In this document: one piece after another, positions 16,766 through 26,108 of the stretch
Layout of the letters: every line of letters begins with the position of its first letter
Numbering within the stretch: the first letter of the stretch is position 1
Source: VXYL01 sp963666465
GTDB taxonomy: Bacteria > Pseudomonadota > Gammaproteobacteria > Pseudomonadales > Azotimanducaceae
Direction: 5' to 3'
Assembly: GCA_963666465.1 (NCBI GenBank)
Contig: OY762824.1
Location: 1,054,001 to 1,118,000, forward strand
DNA: 64,000 nt
Made by a program: the position numbers and the translations under genes
Notes under the pieces: model-generated
What the model was told of the DNA's origin: nothing
The model's database searches: none
Seen by the model: only the letters and a program-made list of their open reading frames with translations

Positions 16766-18085
16766 ATGTTCATCGGCTATTTCACCGAACGTCCGTATCA
16801 GGACCCCAACTCCGGCTACTTCGGCGCCACGGGTCGCAACCTCATGGACCTCGGCATGTCGAATTCGAGCTACGATCCCAAGCTCGGCGCCGATCTCTAC
16901 AACCGCTATCTCGACGAGAAAATCTACGCCGAGGAAATGGGCTTTGACGGCCTGATGCTGAACGAGCACCACTCCACGCCCTTCTGCATGGGCGGCGTGA
17001 TGAACCTCGAAGCGGCCATCCTCGCCCGCATCACCAAGCGCGCCAAGATCGTCCTGCTCGGCAATATCCTGCCCATCTGGGACGATCCGCTCTGGCTCGC
17101 CGAGGAACTGGCCGAGATCGACATGATCTCCCGCGGCCGCCTCGTCACCGGCTGGGTGCGCGGCACCGGGCGCGAGAGCGTCGCCCACAACGCCGCCGCG
17201 CCCTACAACTGGGAGCGCTTCCAGGAAGCCCACGACTTCATTGTCGATGCCTGGATGCGTCCGGGTCCGTTCCGCTGGGAGGGCGAGCACTACCACTACC
17301 GCTACGTCAACCCTTGGGCGCGCCCGTATCAGGAACCGCATCCGCCGATCTGGATTCCCGGCGTCATGAGCCGCAACACCGTCGCCTGGGCCGCCCGCCA
17401 CCGCTACCCCTACCTGATGCTGGCGACCGAGCTCCAGCCCACGGTGGAGTCGTTCCAGTACTACGATCAGGTGGCCGAGGAGTCCGGCTTCACTGCCGGC
17501 ACCGAGCACCGGGGGTATCTTTTCAAGGTGCATGTGGACGAAACCGAGGAGCTCGCCGAACAGGCCGGCCGCAAGTACGTCCAAGGGCCCTCCAACCCCT
17601 TCCTCGAAGGCAACCAGGGCATCGTCCGCCCCTTCATCCAGAACCTGCCTGGGCTGACGCAGCGCAACAACCTCCTGCCCACCATGAAGAGCTTCGCCGC
17701 CGCGGCCTCGAGAGGCCGCGCCGACCAGCATCTCAAGAGCCAGCAAAAGGACGCCCCGCCACCCCCGCCCAAGGACACCTACCTCGATCAGACCGAAAAG
17801 CTCTCCATCATCTCCGGCACCCCGGACACGGTGATCCCCAAGGTCCGCCACGTGCTGGAGACCATCCGCCCGGGCACCATCTTCTTCTGGGACGGCGACG
17901 GCGCCATGGACCACGACGACGCCATGCGCAGCCTCCGCCTGATGGGCGAAGAGGTGATCCCGGCAGTGCGCGAGATCGGCGACGAACTCGGCCTCAAGGG
18001 TCCCTTTGAAGTGGACGGCGTCGCCGGGGTGACAAGACGAGAGGAACCCGCCGAATCCGAGCAGGCGCAAATCGCCGCGAAGTAG
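16766..18085 (+). CDS. LLM-class flavin-dependent (luciferase-like) monooxygenase
   Basis: 439 aa with AAGGAG upstream of ATG 16766. Luciferase-like TIM barrel: MFIGYFTERPYQD, EEMGFDGLMLNEHHSTPF (His-His flavin region), AILARITKRAKIVLLGNILP, LVTGWVRGTGRESVAHN, and GTPDTVIPKVRHVLETIRPG. Such enzymes use FMNH2 and O2 to oxidise alkanes, sulfonates or ring compounds. The C-terminal 40 residues are Glu/Ala-rich. The alpha/beta hydrolase immediately upstream may act on its product. Substrate unknown; a separate flavin reductase is not seen nearby. Confidence 0.85.
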   Translation: MFIGYFTERPYQDPNSGYFGATGRNLMDLGMSNSSYDPKLGADLYNRYLDEKIYAEEMGFDGLMLNEHHSTPFCMGGVMNLEAAILARITKRAKIVLLGNILPIWDDPLWLAEELAEIDMISRGRLVTGWVRGTGRESVAHNAAAPYNWERFQEAHDFIVDAWMRPGPFRWEGEHYHYRYVNPWARPYQEPHPPIWIPGVMSRNTVAWAARHRYPYLMLATELQPTVESFQYYDQVAEESGFTAGTEHRGYLFKVHVDETEELAEQAGRKYVQGPSNPFLEGNQGIVRPFIQNLPGLTQRNNLLPTMKSFAAAASRGRADQHLKSQQKDAPPPPPKDTYLDQTEKLSIISGTPDTVIPKVRHVLETIRPGTIFFWDGDGAMDHDDAMRSLRLMGEEVIPAVREIGDELGLKGPFEVDGVAGVTRREEPAESEQAQIAAK

Positions 18086-18241
18086 CGCTTGGCGGGAACG
18101 CGCCACCCGATACAGGCGCGTGTCCTCGGCGGGCATGGTGAGGCAGCATTGCTTCTCCAACGACCCGTCTCGCACCGAGGTGAACAAAGAGGCTTTCTAT
18201 TTCGTCGCCTAATGCCTTTAAACTTCGTTATATTCGGCCTT

Positions 18242-18610
18242 ATGGCATCCAGACCACTTCCACCGTCGGTGCAGCGCACGCTCCGAGCGCTGGGGCGTGA
18301 CATCCGCATTGCACGCAAGAAACGACGCTTTCCGGTGGCGGATTTCGCGGCGCGGATGGGGGTTTCACCAGGCACGGTGATGCGCCTCGAACGAGGCGAG
18401 CCGGGCGTTGCGGTGGGCGCTGTCGCGATGGCACTCCTCGCACTTGGCGAGTTGAATCGGCTGGAAGAGCTGCTCGATGTGTCCCGCGACGACACCGGAC
18501 TCATGCTCGACATCGACAGCCTGCCGCAAAGGATTCGCCGCCCTCGTGGCCGTCCCTCGGCAGGTCGCGGGGCTTCCCTTCCGGCACCACCAACGAAAAG
18601 GGCCACATGA
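18242..18610 (+). CDS. hipB: HipB-like XRE antitoxin
   Basis: 122 aa from ATG 18242. The helix-turn-helix is at about residues 15-60 (DIRIARKKRRFPVADFAARM, GVSPGTVMRLERGEPGV), the rest is a basic tail rich in Arg/Pro. It overlaps hipA by 4 nt (ATGA), the usual coupling of antitoxin then toxin. Upstream sequence is locally AT-rich (CTTTAAACTTCGTTATATTC, 18212-18231), the likely promoter/operator that the HipAB complex would repress. Confidence 0.85.
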   Translation: MASRPLPPSVQRTLRALGRDIRIARKKRRFPVADFAARMGVSPGTVMRLERGEPGVAVGAVAMALLALGELNRLEELLDVSRDDTGLMLDIDSLPQRIRRPRGRPSAGRGASLPAPPTKRAT

Positions 18611-19854
18611 CCAAGACGACCAAGCGCGTCCCGGTCGCCATCGGCAAGGAACTGCATCCCGTCGGCGAACTCCTGTTCGAGTCCGACGGCCGCCGCCAAA
18701 CGAGCGCCTTTCGCTACAGCCGCGAGTGGCTCGAAAGCTCCCACGCATTCCCCATCGCGCCAACGATGCCGCTGGTGGACTATCCGTACTACGCCGCTGC
18801 ATCGCGGGAGAATCCCCGCTCCGCACTGCCCGCCGCGGTGGACGACGGTGCACCGGACTCTTGGGGCCGCGGACTCATTCGCAAGACGCGCCCCGGGCCG
18901 CTGACCGAGCTCGACTATCTCCTGTTCGCCGACGACACCACTCGACAAGGTGCCTTGCGCTATCTGGATTGCGACGGTCGTCCCCTATCCCTGGCGCAGC
19001 CGCCGACTCCGCGACTGGCGGAGCTGTGCGACATCAGCCGGTTGGCCGGCGCCGATCACGACAGTCTCACAGCCAAAGAGCGGGAGCGACTGCTCGGCAG
19101 TGCCGGCTCCTTGGGTGGTGCGCGCCCCAAGGCGAACGTCGTGGACGACGACGGCACGTTGCTGATCGCCAAGTTCACCACGGCCCAAGACACCGCGCCC
19201 ATCGAACGTGTGGAGGTGGCCACACTCCGCCTTGGCCGCGCGGCTGGCATCGAGACTGCTTCGGCGCGGCTGGAACTCTCCCAAGCCAAAACGCCGGTGG
19301 CACTGATTCGGAGGTTTGACCGTCGCGGGGCGCATCGAGTGCCCTACCTTTCAGCACGCTCCTTCGTCGGCGTCGAGGCTGCAACCGGCGCTTCCTACAC
19401 CGATATCGCCGATGTCCTGCGCGCCCACGCCGACGATGCTCCGAAGGAGATTGAGGAGCTCTTTCGCCGCATCCTCTTCACGATCCTCGTCTCCAACAAC
19501 GACAACCACCTGAAGAACCTGGGTCTGCTTCATGCGACCCGTGGACTGTGGACTCTCGCGCCGGCCTTCGACGTCAACCCGCAGCCATACCGCCAACGCC
19601 ACCTGGAAGTGGGCATCAGCGAACTAAGCGGCCATGAGGCGTCCATAGAGGCCACGCTGGAGGCTGCCCCCTTCTTCGACATCGAGCGGGACCGGGCGCG
19701 AGAGCTGCTCGCTCGCACGGTGGCCGTCATCCTCGGCCAATGGCGTGGCGAGTGTCGGGCTGCAGGCTTGACGCCCCACGAAATCCGCCAATACGAGAAC
19801 GCCTTCGAGCACGAGGAGACGCGCACCGCGCAACGCCTTTGCGGCATGGCTTGA
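18607..19854 (+). CDS. hipA: HipA-family serine/threonine kinase toxin
   Basis: 415 aa, close to HipA size. LLFESDGRRQTSAFRYSREW is the N-terminal subdomain; the Gly-rich ATP loop GSAGSLGGARPKAN is at 164-177, ALIRRFDRR at about 232-240, the catalytic NNDNHLKN at 297-304 and the Mg-binding FDV at 321-323. In E. coli HipA phosphorylates glutamyl-tRNA synthetase and causes dormancy; targets differ among relatives. All kinase motifs are present, so the toxin looks active. It is coupled to hipB. Confidence 0.88.
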   Translation: MTKTTKRVPVAIGKELHPVGELLFESDGRRQTSAFRYSREWLESSHAFPIAPTMPLVDYPYYAAASRENPRSALPAAVDDGAPDSWGRGLIRKTRPGPLTELDYLLFADDTTRQGALRYLDCDGRPLSLAQPPTPRLAELCDISRLAGADHDSLTAKERERLLGSAGSLGGARPKANVVDDDGTLLIAKFTTAQDTAPIERVEVATLRLGRAAGIETASARLELSQAKTPVALIRRFDRRGAHRVPYLSARSFVGVEAATGASYTDIADVLRAHADDAPKEIEELFRRILFTILVSNNDNHLKNLGLLHATRGLWTLAPAFDVNPQPYRQRHLEVGISELSGHEASIEATLEAAPFFDIERDRARELLARTVAVILGQWRGECRAAGLTPHEIRQYENAFEHEETRTAQRLCGMA

Positions 19855-19902
19855 AGCGCAGCGGGCACCGCCCGACGGTTGACCCGCCTTGGCGGGCTTG
19901 GG

Positions 19903-20343
19903 TCAGGGGGAGGCTGGGCGGAAGCGGGGCCTGGCTCGCCAGAGGGCCCATGTCGGCACCGCGAACAGTGCGCCGGCGATGGGCGCGGCCCAGATCGTGC
20001 CGCGCGGGTCCAACAGGGGCCAAACCGCCATGCTGAACGCCACTTGGGCTGCATAGACCGCGGCCCAAGGCCACATCCACCAGCGCATCTTCCAGAATCC
20101 GTAGGCGCCAGCGGCGTAAATCGCCCAATGCAGGGGTTCGGTAGCCTTTGCCCACCAGCCGTGCAGGACAATGCCGAACCACACTTCCTGGTCGAGATGC
20201 ACGGGCTTGAAGAAGAGGTCGAACGGCAGGTAGATGAACGTCATGTAGATGCAGAACAGCCACATCAGGTTCATCCACCAAGGTCGCCGCCGCCACTCGA
20301 CGGCGACCTTGGCGAAGAAGGTTGGGGGATTCGGCTGGGCCAT
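19903..20343 (-). CDS. Conserved membrane protein, function unknown
   Basis: 146 aa, very Trp-rich, with four hydrophobic segments: about 24-42 (MNLMWLFCIYMTFIYLPFDL), 55-65 plus 71-82 (HWAIYAAGAYGFWKM), 88-105 and 118-135. The N-terminus MAQPNPPTFFAKVAVEWRRR is positively charged and cytoplasmic by the positive-inside rule. It resembles small proteobacterial inner-membrane proteins of unknown role. It converges with hipA and lies downstream of a repeat at 20425-20475. Confidence 0.6.
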   Translation of the reverse strand: MAQPNPPTFFAKVAVEWRRRPWWMNLMWLFCIYMTFIYLPFDLFFKPVHLDQEVWFGIVLHGWWAKATEPLHWAIYAAGAYGFWKMRWWMWPWAAVYAAQVAFSMAVWPLLDPRGTIWAAPIAGALFAVPTWALWRARPRFRPASP

Positions 20344-20424
20344 CTCGCTACCATACAGGACCGATGGGCGAACGGCCCTGGTGCAGGAGCCGGACGCGAC
20401 CTCGGATCAGGTGCATGGGCGCGG

Positions 20425-20477
20425 CCCCCTTCCAAAGAAGCCTGCGGCTTCTTCGACTCCTCCCCAAGGGGCCCGTC
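20425..20477. repeat. Dispersed palindromic repeat R4, well-preserved copy
   Basis: The unit contains two nested palindromes: CCCCCTTCC...CCAAGGGG and AAGAAGCCTGCGGCTTCTT. It lies in the gap between the membrane-protein gene (start) and the porin gene (stop), overlapping the porin stop, so it could form the end hairpin of the porin transcript. Other R4 copies in the window: near 1366-1385, 1447-1497, 13167-13205, 15766-15817, 41317-41375, 44979-45016, 45220-45250 and 49973-50035. Confidence 0.75.
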
Positions 20478-21696
20478 ACGGCCTATAGGTGAAGGTGAGC
20501 CACCATTTGGTGGTGTCGGTGGCGTAGCCGTCGCTGGCGTAGCCTGCGAACTTGAACTGCGCCGAAAGGGCTTCCCCCAGGGGCATGGAGGCGGCGAAGT
20601 CGAGCTCCGTGCCGTAGTCGGCGCCGCCTTCGTTGGCGGAGAAGGCGTGCCACGTCACGGCCAGCTTCACCTTGCGCCAGTTTTCCGCGATCGTCAGGTA
20701 GGTGTCCTCCAGGCCGGCTGCGGGAGTGGAAAGGAAGCGGTCGGTCCAGCCGTTGAACTTGTGCAGCGTCGCCACCGGCGTGCGGAAACCGGCACCGCCG
20801 CCGTCGCTGCCAAGCACCTCGTGGCCGAGCGTGAACGTTGCGCCCGAGAGTTCCGTCTTGCCTTCGATCCAATACCAGCCAGCGTCGTAGTCCAGCGGGC
20901 TGCCGCCAGAAGGCGACTGCCGCGCGATCCCGCCACTCAGCGTGATGCCGCCGTGCTCGCCGCTGTACTCAACGCCGTAGGTGCGGTTGGAATTCGGAAT
21001 GCCGTTGTCGTGCTGCAGATCGAACTCATAGGCGAATGCGGAGAGTTCCCCTTCGCCGATGCTCCAGGCACCGCGAAAGGCGTGGATTTCGCTCTTCCAG
21101 TCGGCTGGCTGCGCGCCATCTTCGGGGCCGAAGATGCGGTTGACGTTGGCGATGAAGCTGTAGTCGAGCGTCACGGCGTCGTTCTTCGACTCGAGCCGCA
21201 CGGCATCGTAGGTCTGCTCGTTCTGGCGCCAGGCAACGCCGCCCAGGAAGCGCTGGCGACCGTGCAGGATGCGCTGGCGGCCTGCCGTCACGGCGATGTC
21301 TCCCGCCTGATGTTTCAAGAACGCCAGGTTGAGGTCCAAGCCCTCTGGGTCTGCCACGACGGGATAGCTGGTCTTGCCGTTGGTGGTGGAGTTGTAGTCG
21401 TCAACACCGACGACGCCGACGAAATCCGTCTCGATGCCGGCGGTCAGGTTGCCCCAGGCTGCCGACGACCAAGTGAGCCGACCGAGCACCGTCGAGGCCG
21501 ATGCGTCATTGGACAGTCCATCCTGATCGACGCTCTCGTACCGATACCGGGCGCTGACATTGGCCTTGCCGTCCCGAAGGGCCTCGGCGAGCCCGGCGAA
21601 GGCAGGTGGCGCCGCCAGCGATGCAGCAAGCCCACAGACTGCAAACTGCACGACACGCCGGGCGTCGGACAGAGCGGATTTCGACGAGTTGGGCAT
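20476..21696 (-). CDS. Alginate_export-type outer-membrane porin
   Basis: 406 aa from MPNSSKSALSDARRVVQFAV, with a signal peptide cleaved after PPAFA. The mature part opens LAEALRDGKANVSARYRYES, the hallmark of the alginate_exp/AlgE-like porin family, continues with alternating beta strands (LGRLTWSSAAWGNLTAGIET, AVTAGRQRILHGRQRFLGGV, GGITLSGGIARQSP) and ends FKFAGYASDGY...WWLTFTYRP. A 16-18-strand barrel in the outer membrane is expected. Usual role: substrate-specific diffusion of anionic sugars or aromatic acids. No alginate genes are adjacent. Confidence 0.82.
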   Translation of the reverse strand: MPNSSKSALSDARRVVQFAVCGLAASLAAPPAFAGLAEALRDGKANVSARYRYESVDQDGLSNDASASTVLGRLTWSSAAWGNLTAGIETDFVGVVGVDDYNSTTNGKTSYPVVADPEGLDLNLAFLKHQAGDIAVTAGRQRILHGRQRFLGGVAWRQNEQTYDAVRLESKNDAVTLDYSFIANVNRIFGPEDGAQPADWKSEIHAFRGAWSIGEGELSAFAYEFDLQHDNGIPNSNRTYGVEYSGEHGGITLSGGIARQSPSGGSPLDYDAGWYWIEGKTELSGATFTLGHEVLGSDGGGAGFRTPVATLHKFNGWTDRFLSTPAAGLEDTYLTIAENWRKVKLAVTWHAFSANEGGADYGTELDFAASMPLGEALSAQFKFAGYASDGYATDTTKWWLTFTYRP

Positions 21697-21949
21697 AGTG
21701 TCTCCCTGATATCGCGGCAGGAAAAGCAAAACGGCGCACCGGGCCCCGTGTGCTACGCGCGAAGTCTAAAACGGTGCCGCCGGCGATGCGACGAGCACGA
21801 CACATGCCAGGATTCCCGTCCTCTGCAGGGAGGGCATCTCGCCCCACATGCCTGCCGCAAGGTGCGTCCGCACGAAGCGCGCGACTGTCCTGCAACTCAA
21901 CGGCTTGCGCGCCTTGCAGCGCAATGGAGGGTGAGACGCCTCCCTGTAG

Positions 21950-23572
21950 CAGCCTGTCGGACTTTGGGCGGCGAAGGCGGATGTTGGCGGCTTGTGGACG
22001 GGGGTGCGCCCCCGGGGCTCTCGGACTGCCGCATCCGGGCGGGCGATTGCGGCGTGTCCGGCGCGGCAGGTCTGGGATGTCGTCGCCGATGTGGCTCCGG
22101 TGGGCTGGAGAAGGCCCGGATCCGGGGTTCCGGGGCGGCTTCCAGCCCCGATTCACGCCGCCGTGAGGTTGTGCAGCCGCTTGCAGTTGTACGCCAGCAT
22201 CGCCAGGCACCACTCGCCCTCCACCTTCTCGATGCCGCGCAGCAGGAACTGACGGAACCCCATCGCCTGCTTCACCACCCCGAACACCGGCTCCACCGTG
22301 TGCTTGCGAACCCGGTAGCGCTGCCGGTTCCCCTCCTCGTCCAGCTTCGCCCGCATCGCCTTGATCCACTCCGCCTTCGGCTCCTTCGCCGGACGCTCCT
22401 CCGCCGGCTCCGGGCGGAAGTCGTGCTGCCGCCGGCCGCCCTCCGCGCCCGTCGCCACCAGCAGGTCCATGCCGCGGCCCTCCAGCTCCGCCACCTCGCT
22501 TCCCGACGCGTAGCCGTTGTCCGCCAGAACCCGATCCGGCACCCCAACCGCCGCCGGCACCGCGTCCACGTCCGCGACCAGCTCCCGGCGGTCGGTCGCG
22601 CTCCGGCTCACCCGACAGCCCAGCACCAGCTGGCTGCCGTCCGCGTCCACCACCGCCTGCGCGTTGTACGCCTGCCGGCACTCGTGACGCTCGCTCTTCT
22701 TCATCACCCCGCTGTCCGCGTCCGTCAGGTTGACCTGCTCGTCCGGCCTCGGCTTCCCGTCTGGCGGCTTCGGATGCCGACCCTTCGCAGAGCCCTTGCG
22801 CGCATCACGCGCCGCCACCTTGCGCTCGTACTCCTCGCGCTCCGACTCCGCACGGCGCTCCGCCCGCTCCTTCAGCTCCGCGCACGCCCGGTCCAGCTTC
22901 GCCTTCAGCGCCTCCCGCCGCGACAGCTCCGCAGGAAGACGCTGCGGATCGACCTCGTCCGACGCGTCCGTCCGCTCCGCCTCCGCCAGAAGACCGTCGA
23001 TCTCCTGCTGAAGCTGCGCCCGCAGCTCCTCCGCACGGTCGTGCCGGATGCCGTTGCGAAGGCTCGCGTTCGCGTCCACCTTCGTCCCGTCCACGCTCAC
23101 CGTCCCCACCCGAAGAAGCCGCAGTTCCCGCGCCAGAAGCAGAACCTGCAGGAACGCCTCCCCAACCGCCTCGAAGTTCTCCCGACGGAAACGGCAGATC
23201 GTGTCGTGGTCCGGGTGGCTGTCCGCCGTCAGGTACCGGACGCACAGATCCCGGTGCGTCGCCCGCTCGATCCGCCGCGAGCCGAACGTCCCGGTCGCGT
23301 AGCAGTACACCAGCAGCGCAAGCATCATCCGCGGGTGGCACTGCGCAGAACCCGTGCCGCGCTCGTTCACCCGGAACCGCGACATCGAAACCCGCTCCAC
23401 CGCCTCCAGCACGAAGTGCACCAGGTCGTCCTCGGGAACCCACTCCCGCATGTCCGGCGGCAACAGGTACGGCTGGCTCCGATCCGACGGCACGAACTTC
23501 GGCATCTCGAAATGGCCTCCCCAAACGGCGGGCGCCATTGTAGTGACGCAGGCACCAAAGTCCGACAGACTG
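21950..23572. mobile_element. Intact IS1182-family insertion sequence
   Basis: The element is 1623 bp. Terminal inverted repeats are 18 bp with one mismatch: CAGCCTGTCGGACTTTGG at 21950-21967 and the complement of CAGTCTGTCGGACTTTGG at 23555-23572. Both sides are flanked by GTAG (21946-21949 and 23573-23576), consistent with a 4-bp target duplication. It encodes one full transposase. The left flank is a GGAGGG...CCTCCC palindromic repeat, which seems to have been the target. No second copy occurs in the window. Confidence 0.88.
22153..23505 (-). CDS. tnp: IS1182-family DDE transposase
   Basis: 450 aa from MPKFVPSDRSQPYLLPPDMR, the conserved IS1182 start; 29 further open codons upstream cross into the terminal repeat. 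DUF772-type N-terminus (HPRMMLALLVYCYATGTFGS, DHDTICRFRRENFE), catalytic Asp in VSVDGTKVDANAS, a Lys/Arg/Glu-rich insertion (about 155-250), the second Asp in VLADNGYASG and Glu in HTVEPVFGVVKQAMGFRQF. All three catalytic residues are present and the frame is uninterrupted, so the element may be active. Confidence 0.92.
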   Translation of the reverse strand: MPKFVPSDRSQPYLLPPDMREWVPEDDLVHFVLEAVERVSMSRFRVNERGTGSAQCHPRMMLALLVYCYATGTFGSRRIERATHRDLCVRYLTADSHPDHDTICRFRRENFEAVGEAFLQVLLLARELRLLRVGTVSVDGTKVDANASLRNGIRHDRAEELRAQLQQEIDGLLAEAERTDASDEVDPQRLPAELSRREALKAKLDRACAELKERAERRAESEREEYERKVAARDARKGSAKGRHPKPPDGKPRPDEQVNLTDADSGVMKKSERHECRQAYNAQAVVDADGSQLVLGCRVSRSATDRRELVADVDAVPAAVGVPDRVLADNGYASGSEVAELEGRGMDLLVATGAEGGRRQHDFRPEPAEERPAKEPKAEWIKAMRAKLDEEGNRQRYRVRKHTVEPVFGVVKQAMGFRQFLLRGIEKVEGEWCLAMLAYNCKRLHNLTAA

Positions 23573-23707
23573 GTAGGGACGCACCAACTCAACGACAGTC
23601 CCGCCCAAGTCGCAGCGACTTGGCGTATCCCGTGCGCCGCTTGCGCGACCCTCGGTGGGAGGGCGTCTCGCCTTCCCTTATAGAAACGGATGTGGGCAGA
23701 GGTTCCT

Positions 23708-24331
23708 TTAGCTTGATGGGCACGTCACTCGCCTGCCTGACGCATCCTCGACGATGCCGTCGCCGTCCGTGTCGATGGCGCGTCTGGCGCGGCCCTGGAC
23801 GTTGAGGACGACTTGGCGGGCGAGCCTCGCGTCGCCGTCCGGCGGACAGTAGAGGATGTTGCCGTTCTGCCAATCGGTAAGGCCAGACGGGCGGAACACC
23901 AGCGCGGTGCGATTGCGGAACGCTCGCCAGTACATGCGGTGGCCGGCCGGCAGGAGTGGCAGACGCATGAGGATCTCCTCGCCGGAGTCGCGGCGGCCAT
24001 TGCCATTGGGGTCAAGAAAGGCGAGCGCCCCATTGTGCCAACTATTGCGCGGGCCACAGCGGTCCCCAGCGCCGGGGCAGAGCGCCGCGGTGACGCGATG
24101 GCTCACCGCCGCAGCCCGGGTGAACTGCACGGCAGCGAGCATTTGGTTGATGGCGCTAGCCGCGCGCTCACGCTCGAGCAGGCCGTCGAAGCTCGGCAGC
24201 GCCACCGCCATCAGCAGGGCACTGGCGGCAAGCGCGGTGAGCATTTCCGCGAGGGTGACGCCAGCAATGCCGGCCTTGCCAACGCCGCGACAACCCGCGG
24301 CAGCCCGTCCGTTTCGCCGAAGTGGTTTCAT
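23708..24331 (-). CDS. fimT: GspH/FimT family type IV pseudopilin
   Basis: 207 aa. The type III signal is visible: a basic leader (MKPLRRNGRAAAGCRGVGKA), then GIAGVTLAEMLTALAASALL with prepilin peptidase cleavage expected before V/T and Glu at mature position 5. The C-terminal GspH domain (about 60-200) contains FTRAAAVSHRVTAALCPGAG and LVFRPSGLTDWQNGNILYC with Cys residues that may pair. It is an orphan: no other pilus genes are adjacent. FimT-like minor pilins prime type IV pili and can bind DNA during uptake. Confidence 0.85.
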   Translation of the reverse strand: MKPLRRNGRAAAGCRGVGKAGIAGVTLAEMLTALAASALLMAVALPSFDGLLERERAASAINQMLAAVQFTRAAAVSHRVTAALCPGAGDRCGPRNSWHNGALAFLDPNGNGRRDSGEEILMRLPLLPAGHRMYWRAFRNRTALVFRPSGLTDWQNGNILYCPPDGDARLARQVVLNVQGRARRAIDTDGDGIVEDASGRRVTCPSS

Positions 24332-24518
24332 GTGCGAATCCTGTCCGCATCACGCCGCCAAGGGGAAGAGGACATCGCCCCCACGTCCTGTGCGACATTG
24401 CCACTTTGTGCGCCCTCCCCGCCTTCCAGCAACCCTTCCCGGCCATTTGCCCAGCTGTTGCCGTACACTGCGCCGGTTCGCGGCAAACCACGCCGCCACG
24501 GGGGAGGTGCTTTCGGTC

Positions 24519-26108
24519 GTGTCGCTCATAGCTTGGTCCTGGCTTTTCCTGGTGCTCTACATCGGCGCCATGCTCGCCATCGGCGTGCTTGGCCAGCGTC
24601 GCGTCCAGCACGCGGACGACTTCGCCACCGCACGCGGTTCCTATGGTCCCGTGTTCCTTGCCTTCGCCTTCGCCGCCACCACGGCGAGTGGCGCCACCTT
24701 CCTCGGCGGCCCTGGCCTCGCCTACGAATGGGGCACGGCCACCATCTGGGGCAACTTCCTCTATCCCATCGGCGTCTATTTCGGCGTCATGATCTCGATG
24801 CGGCTAATCGCCACCTCAGGCAACCGCTTCGGCAACCGCTCGATCCCGGAATACCTGGGGGACCGCTACCAGTCCGACGGCATCCGGGTGATCGTCTCCA
24901 TCTTTTCGCTGGTGCTGTTCTTCTATCTCGCCGGGCAGCTCGTGTCTGGCCTGGTGATGTTCGAGGTCATGCTCGGCATGCCGCCGCTGTGGGCGCTGAT
25001 CGTCACGTCCTCGGTGCTGACCATCTACGTCTTCATGGGCGGCGCCCACGCCGACATCCTCACCGACGGCGCCCAGGGCGTGATGATGCTGGTGCTGGCG
25101 ACGGTGGTGATTTTCCTGTTCGTGTTCGCCGTCGGCATGGACGGCAATCTCGGCGAGCTCATGGACAATCTCGAGCGGCAGGACGACAACCTGGTGGGCC
25201 CGCTCAACACCACCACGCCGCTGTATCACTCTTGGTGGTCCATCGCCTGCATCGTCCTCGCCCACATCCCCCTTGGCCTCCTGCCCCATCTCGGCAACAA
25301 GCTGTGGGCGCTCAAGGGCACCGACCAGCAGAAGTCGTTCATCAAGCTCGCGTTCACCTTCGGCATCACCCTCGGCATGTTGGGACTCGCGGGGCTGCTG
25401 GCACGGGGCCTGTTGGGAGACTCGCTCTACGCGGAAGGATCGAACCCCAACGAAGCCCTGCCGATGCTGTTCATCGAGCTCTTTCCGACCTGGCTGGCGG
25501 CGCTGATTGGTGTCGGCATCCTGGCGGCGATCATGTCCACCGCCGATGGCCTGGTCGTGTCCTCGTCGCAGATCATCGCCAACGATCTCTATCGCCGCAC
25601 CTTCGCGGAAAGGCTCCACCCCAACGCGACCCAGGAAGAGCGCGACCGCTACGAACTGCTCATCGGCCGGGTTGCCACCGTGGTGGTCATGGTGCTGTGC
25701 ACGGCGATGGCCTGGGCGCTGGTGGAACGCAACATCGCGCTCATCGTCTGGATCGGCGTCGGCGGCATGATGGCGGCCTTCGCCGGCCCCCTGGTGCTCG
25801 GCGCGCTCTGGAAGGGTGTGACCAAGGCCGGCGCCTACTCCGGCCTCATCGCCGGCTTCGCCATTTTCTGCATCCTCCACGCGGAACTGCTGAACCCAGC
25901 ATGGTTCGGCGACAGCGGACCGCTCTACATCGTCGTCGCCTGGCTTGCCGGCGAGGGACCGAACCCGACATCCTGCGCCGCCATCGGCGAGGGAGTGGGC
26001 GTCGTGGTCACCTACCTCGTCTCCCGCGCCACCGCACCGCTGCCGGAAGAGCATCTCGAGGCGATGTTTGGGGAGGGGCCGGAGGCGGCCCAAGAGCCAG
26101 CGTCGTAG
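24519..26108 (+). CDS. Sodium:solute symporter (SSS family)
   Basis: 529 aa from GTG 24519, 11 nt after GGGGAGG; GTG 24507 is an alternative. About 13 membrane segments, starting IAWSWLFLVLYIGAMLAIGV. The SSS core is visible: FAATTASGATFLGGPGLAYEWG (Na+ site, TM1-2), RSIPEYLGDRYQSDGIRV, ILTDGAQGVMMLVLATVV, and GVGILAAIMSTADGLVVSSS (TM8, Na+ ligands Ser/Thr). It imports a small solute such as an organic acid, amino acid or sugar driven by Na+. It is divergent from the fimT gene (187-nt gap). Substrate unknown. Confidence 0.87.
   Translation: MSLIAWSWLFLVLYIGAMLAIGVLGQRRVQHADDFATARGSYGPVFLAFAFAATTASGATFLGGPGLAYEWGTATIWGNFLYPIGVYFGVMISMRLIATSGNRFGNRSIPEYLGDRYQSDGIRVIVSIFSLVLFFYLAGQLVSGLVMFEVMLGMPPLWALIVTSSVLTIYVFMGGAHADILTDGAQGVMMLVLATVVIFLFVFAVGMDGNLGELMDNLERQDDNLVGPLNTTTPLYHSWWSIACIVLAHIPLGLLPHLGNKLWALKGTDQQKSFIKLAFTFGITLGMLGLAGLLARGLLGDSLYAEGSNPNEALPMLFIELFPTWLAALIGVGILAAIMSTADGLVVSSSQIIANDLYRRTFAERLHPNATQEERDRYELLIGRVATVVVMVLCTAMAWALVERNIALIVWIGVGGMMAAFAGPLVLGALWKGVTKAGAYSGLIAGFAIFCILHAELLNPAWFGDSGPLYIVVAWLAGEGPNPTSCAAIGEGVGVVVTYLVSRATAPLPEEHLEAMFGEGPEAAQEPAS

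Noticed and set aside
15815..18187. A 790-codon open frame on the minus strand
   Set aside because: It is the antisense of the alpha/beta hydrolase and luciferase-like monooxygenase genes, with no recognisable domain.
18212..18231. loxP-like half site upstream of hipB (AACTTCGTTATA)
   Set aside because: There is no inverted partner at the right spacing; it is more simply an AT-rich promoter/operator region.
19879..23805. A 1,308-codon open frame on the plus strand crossing several genes
   Set aside because: It runs antisense through the porin and the IS1182 transposase, whose families are clear on the minus strand; long antisense frames are expected at this GC content and its product is low-complexity Arg/His/Leu.
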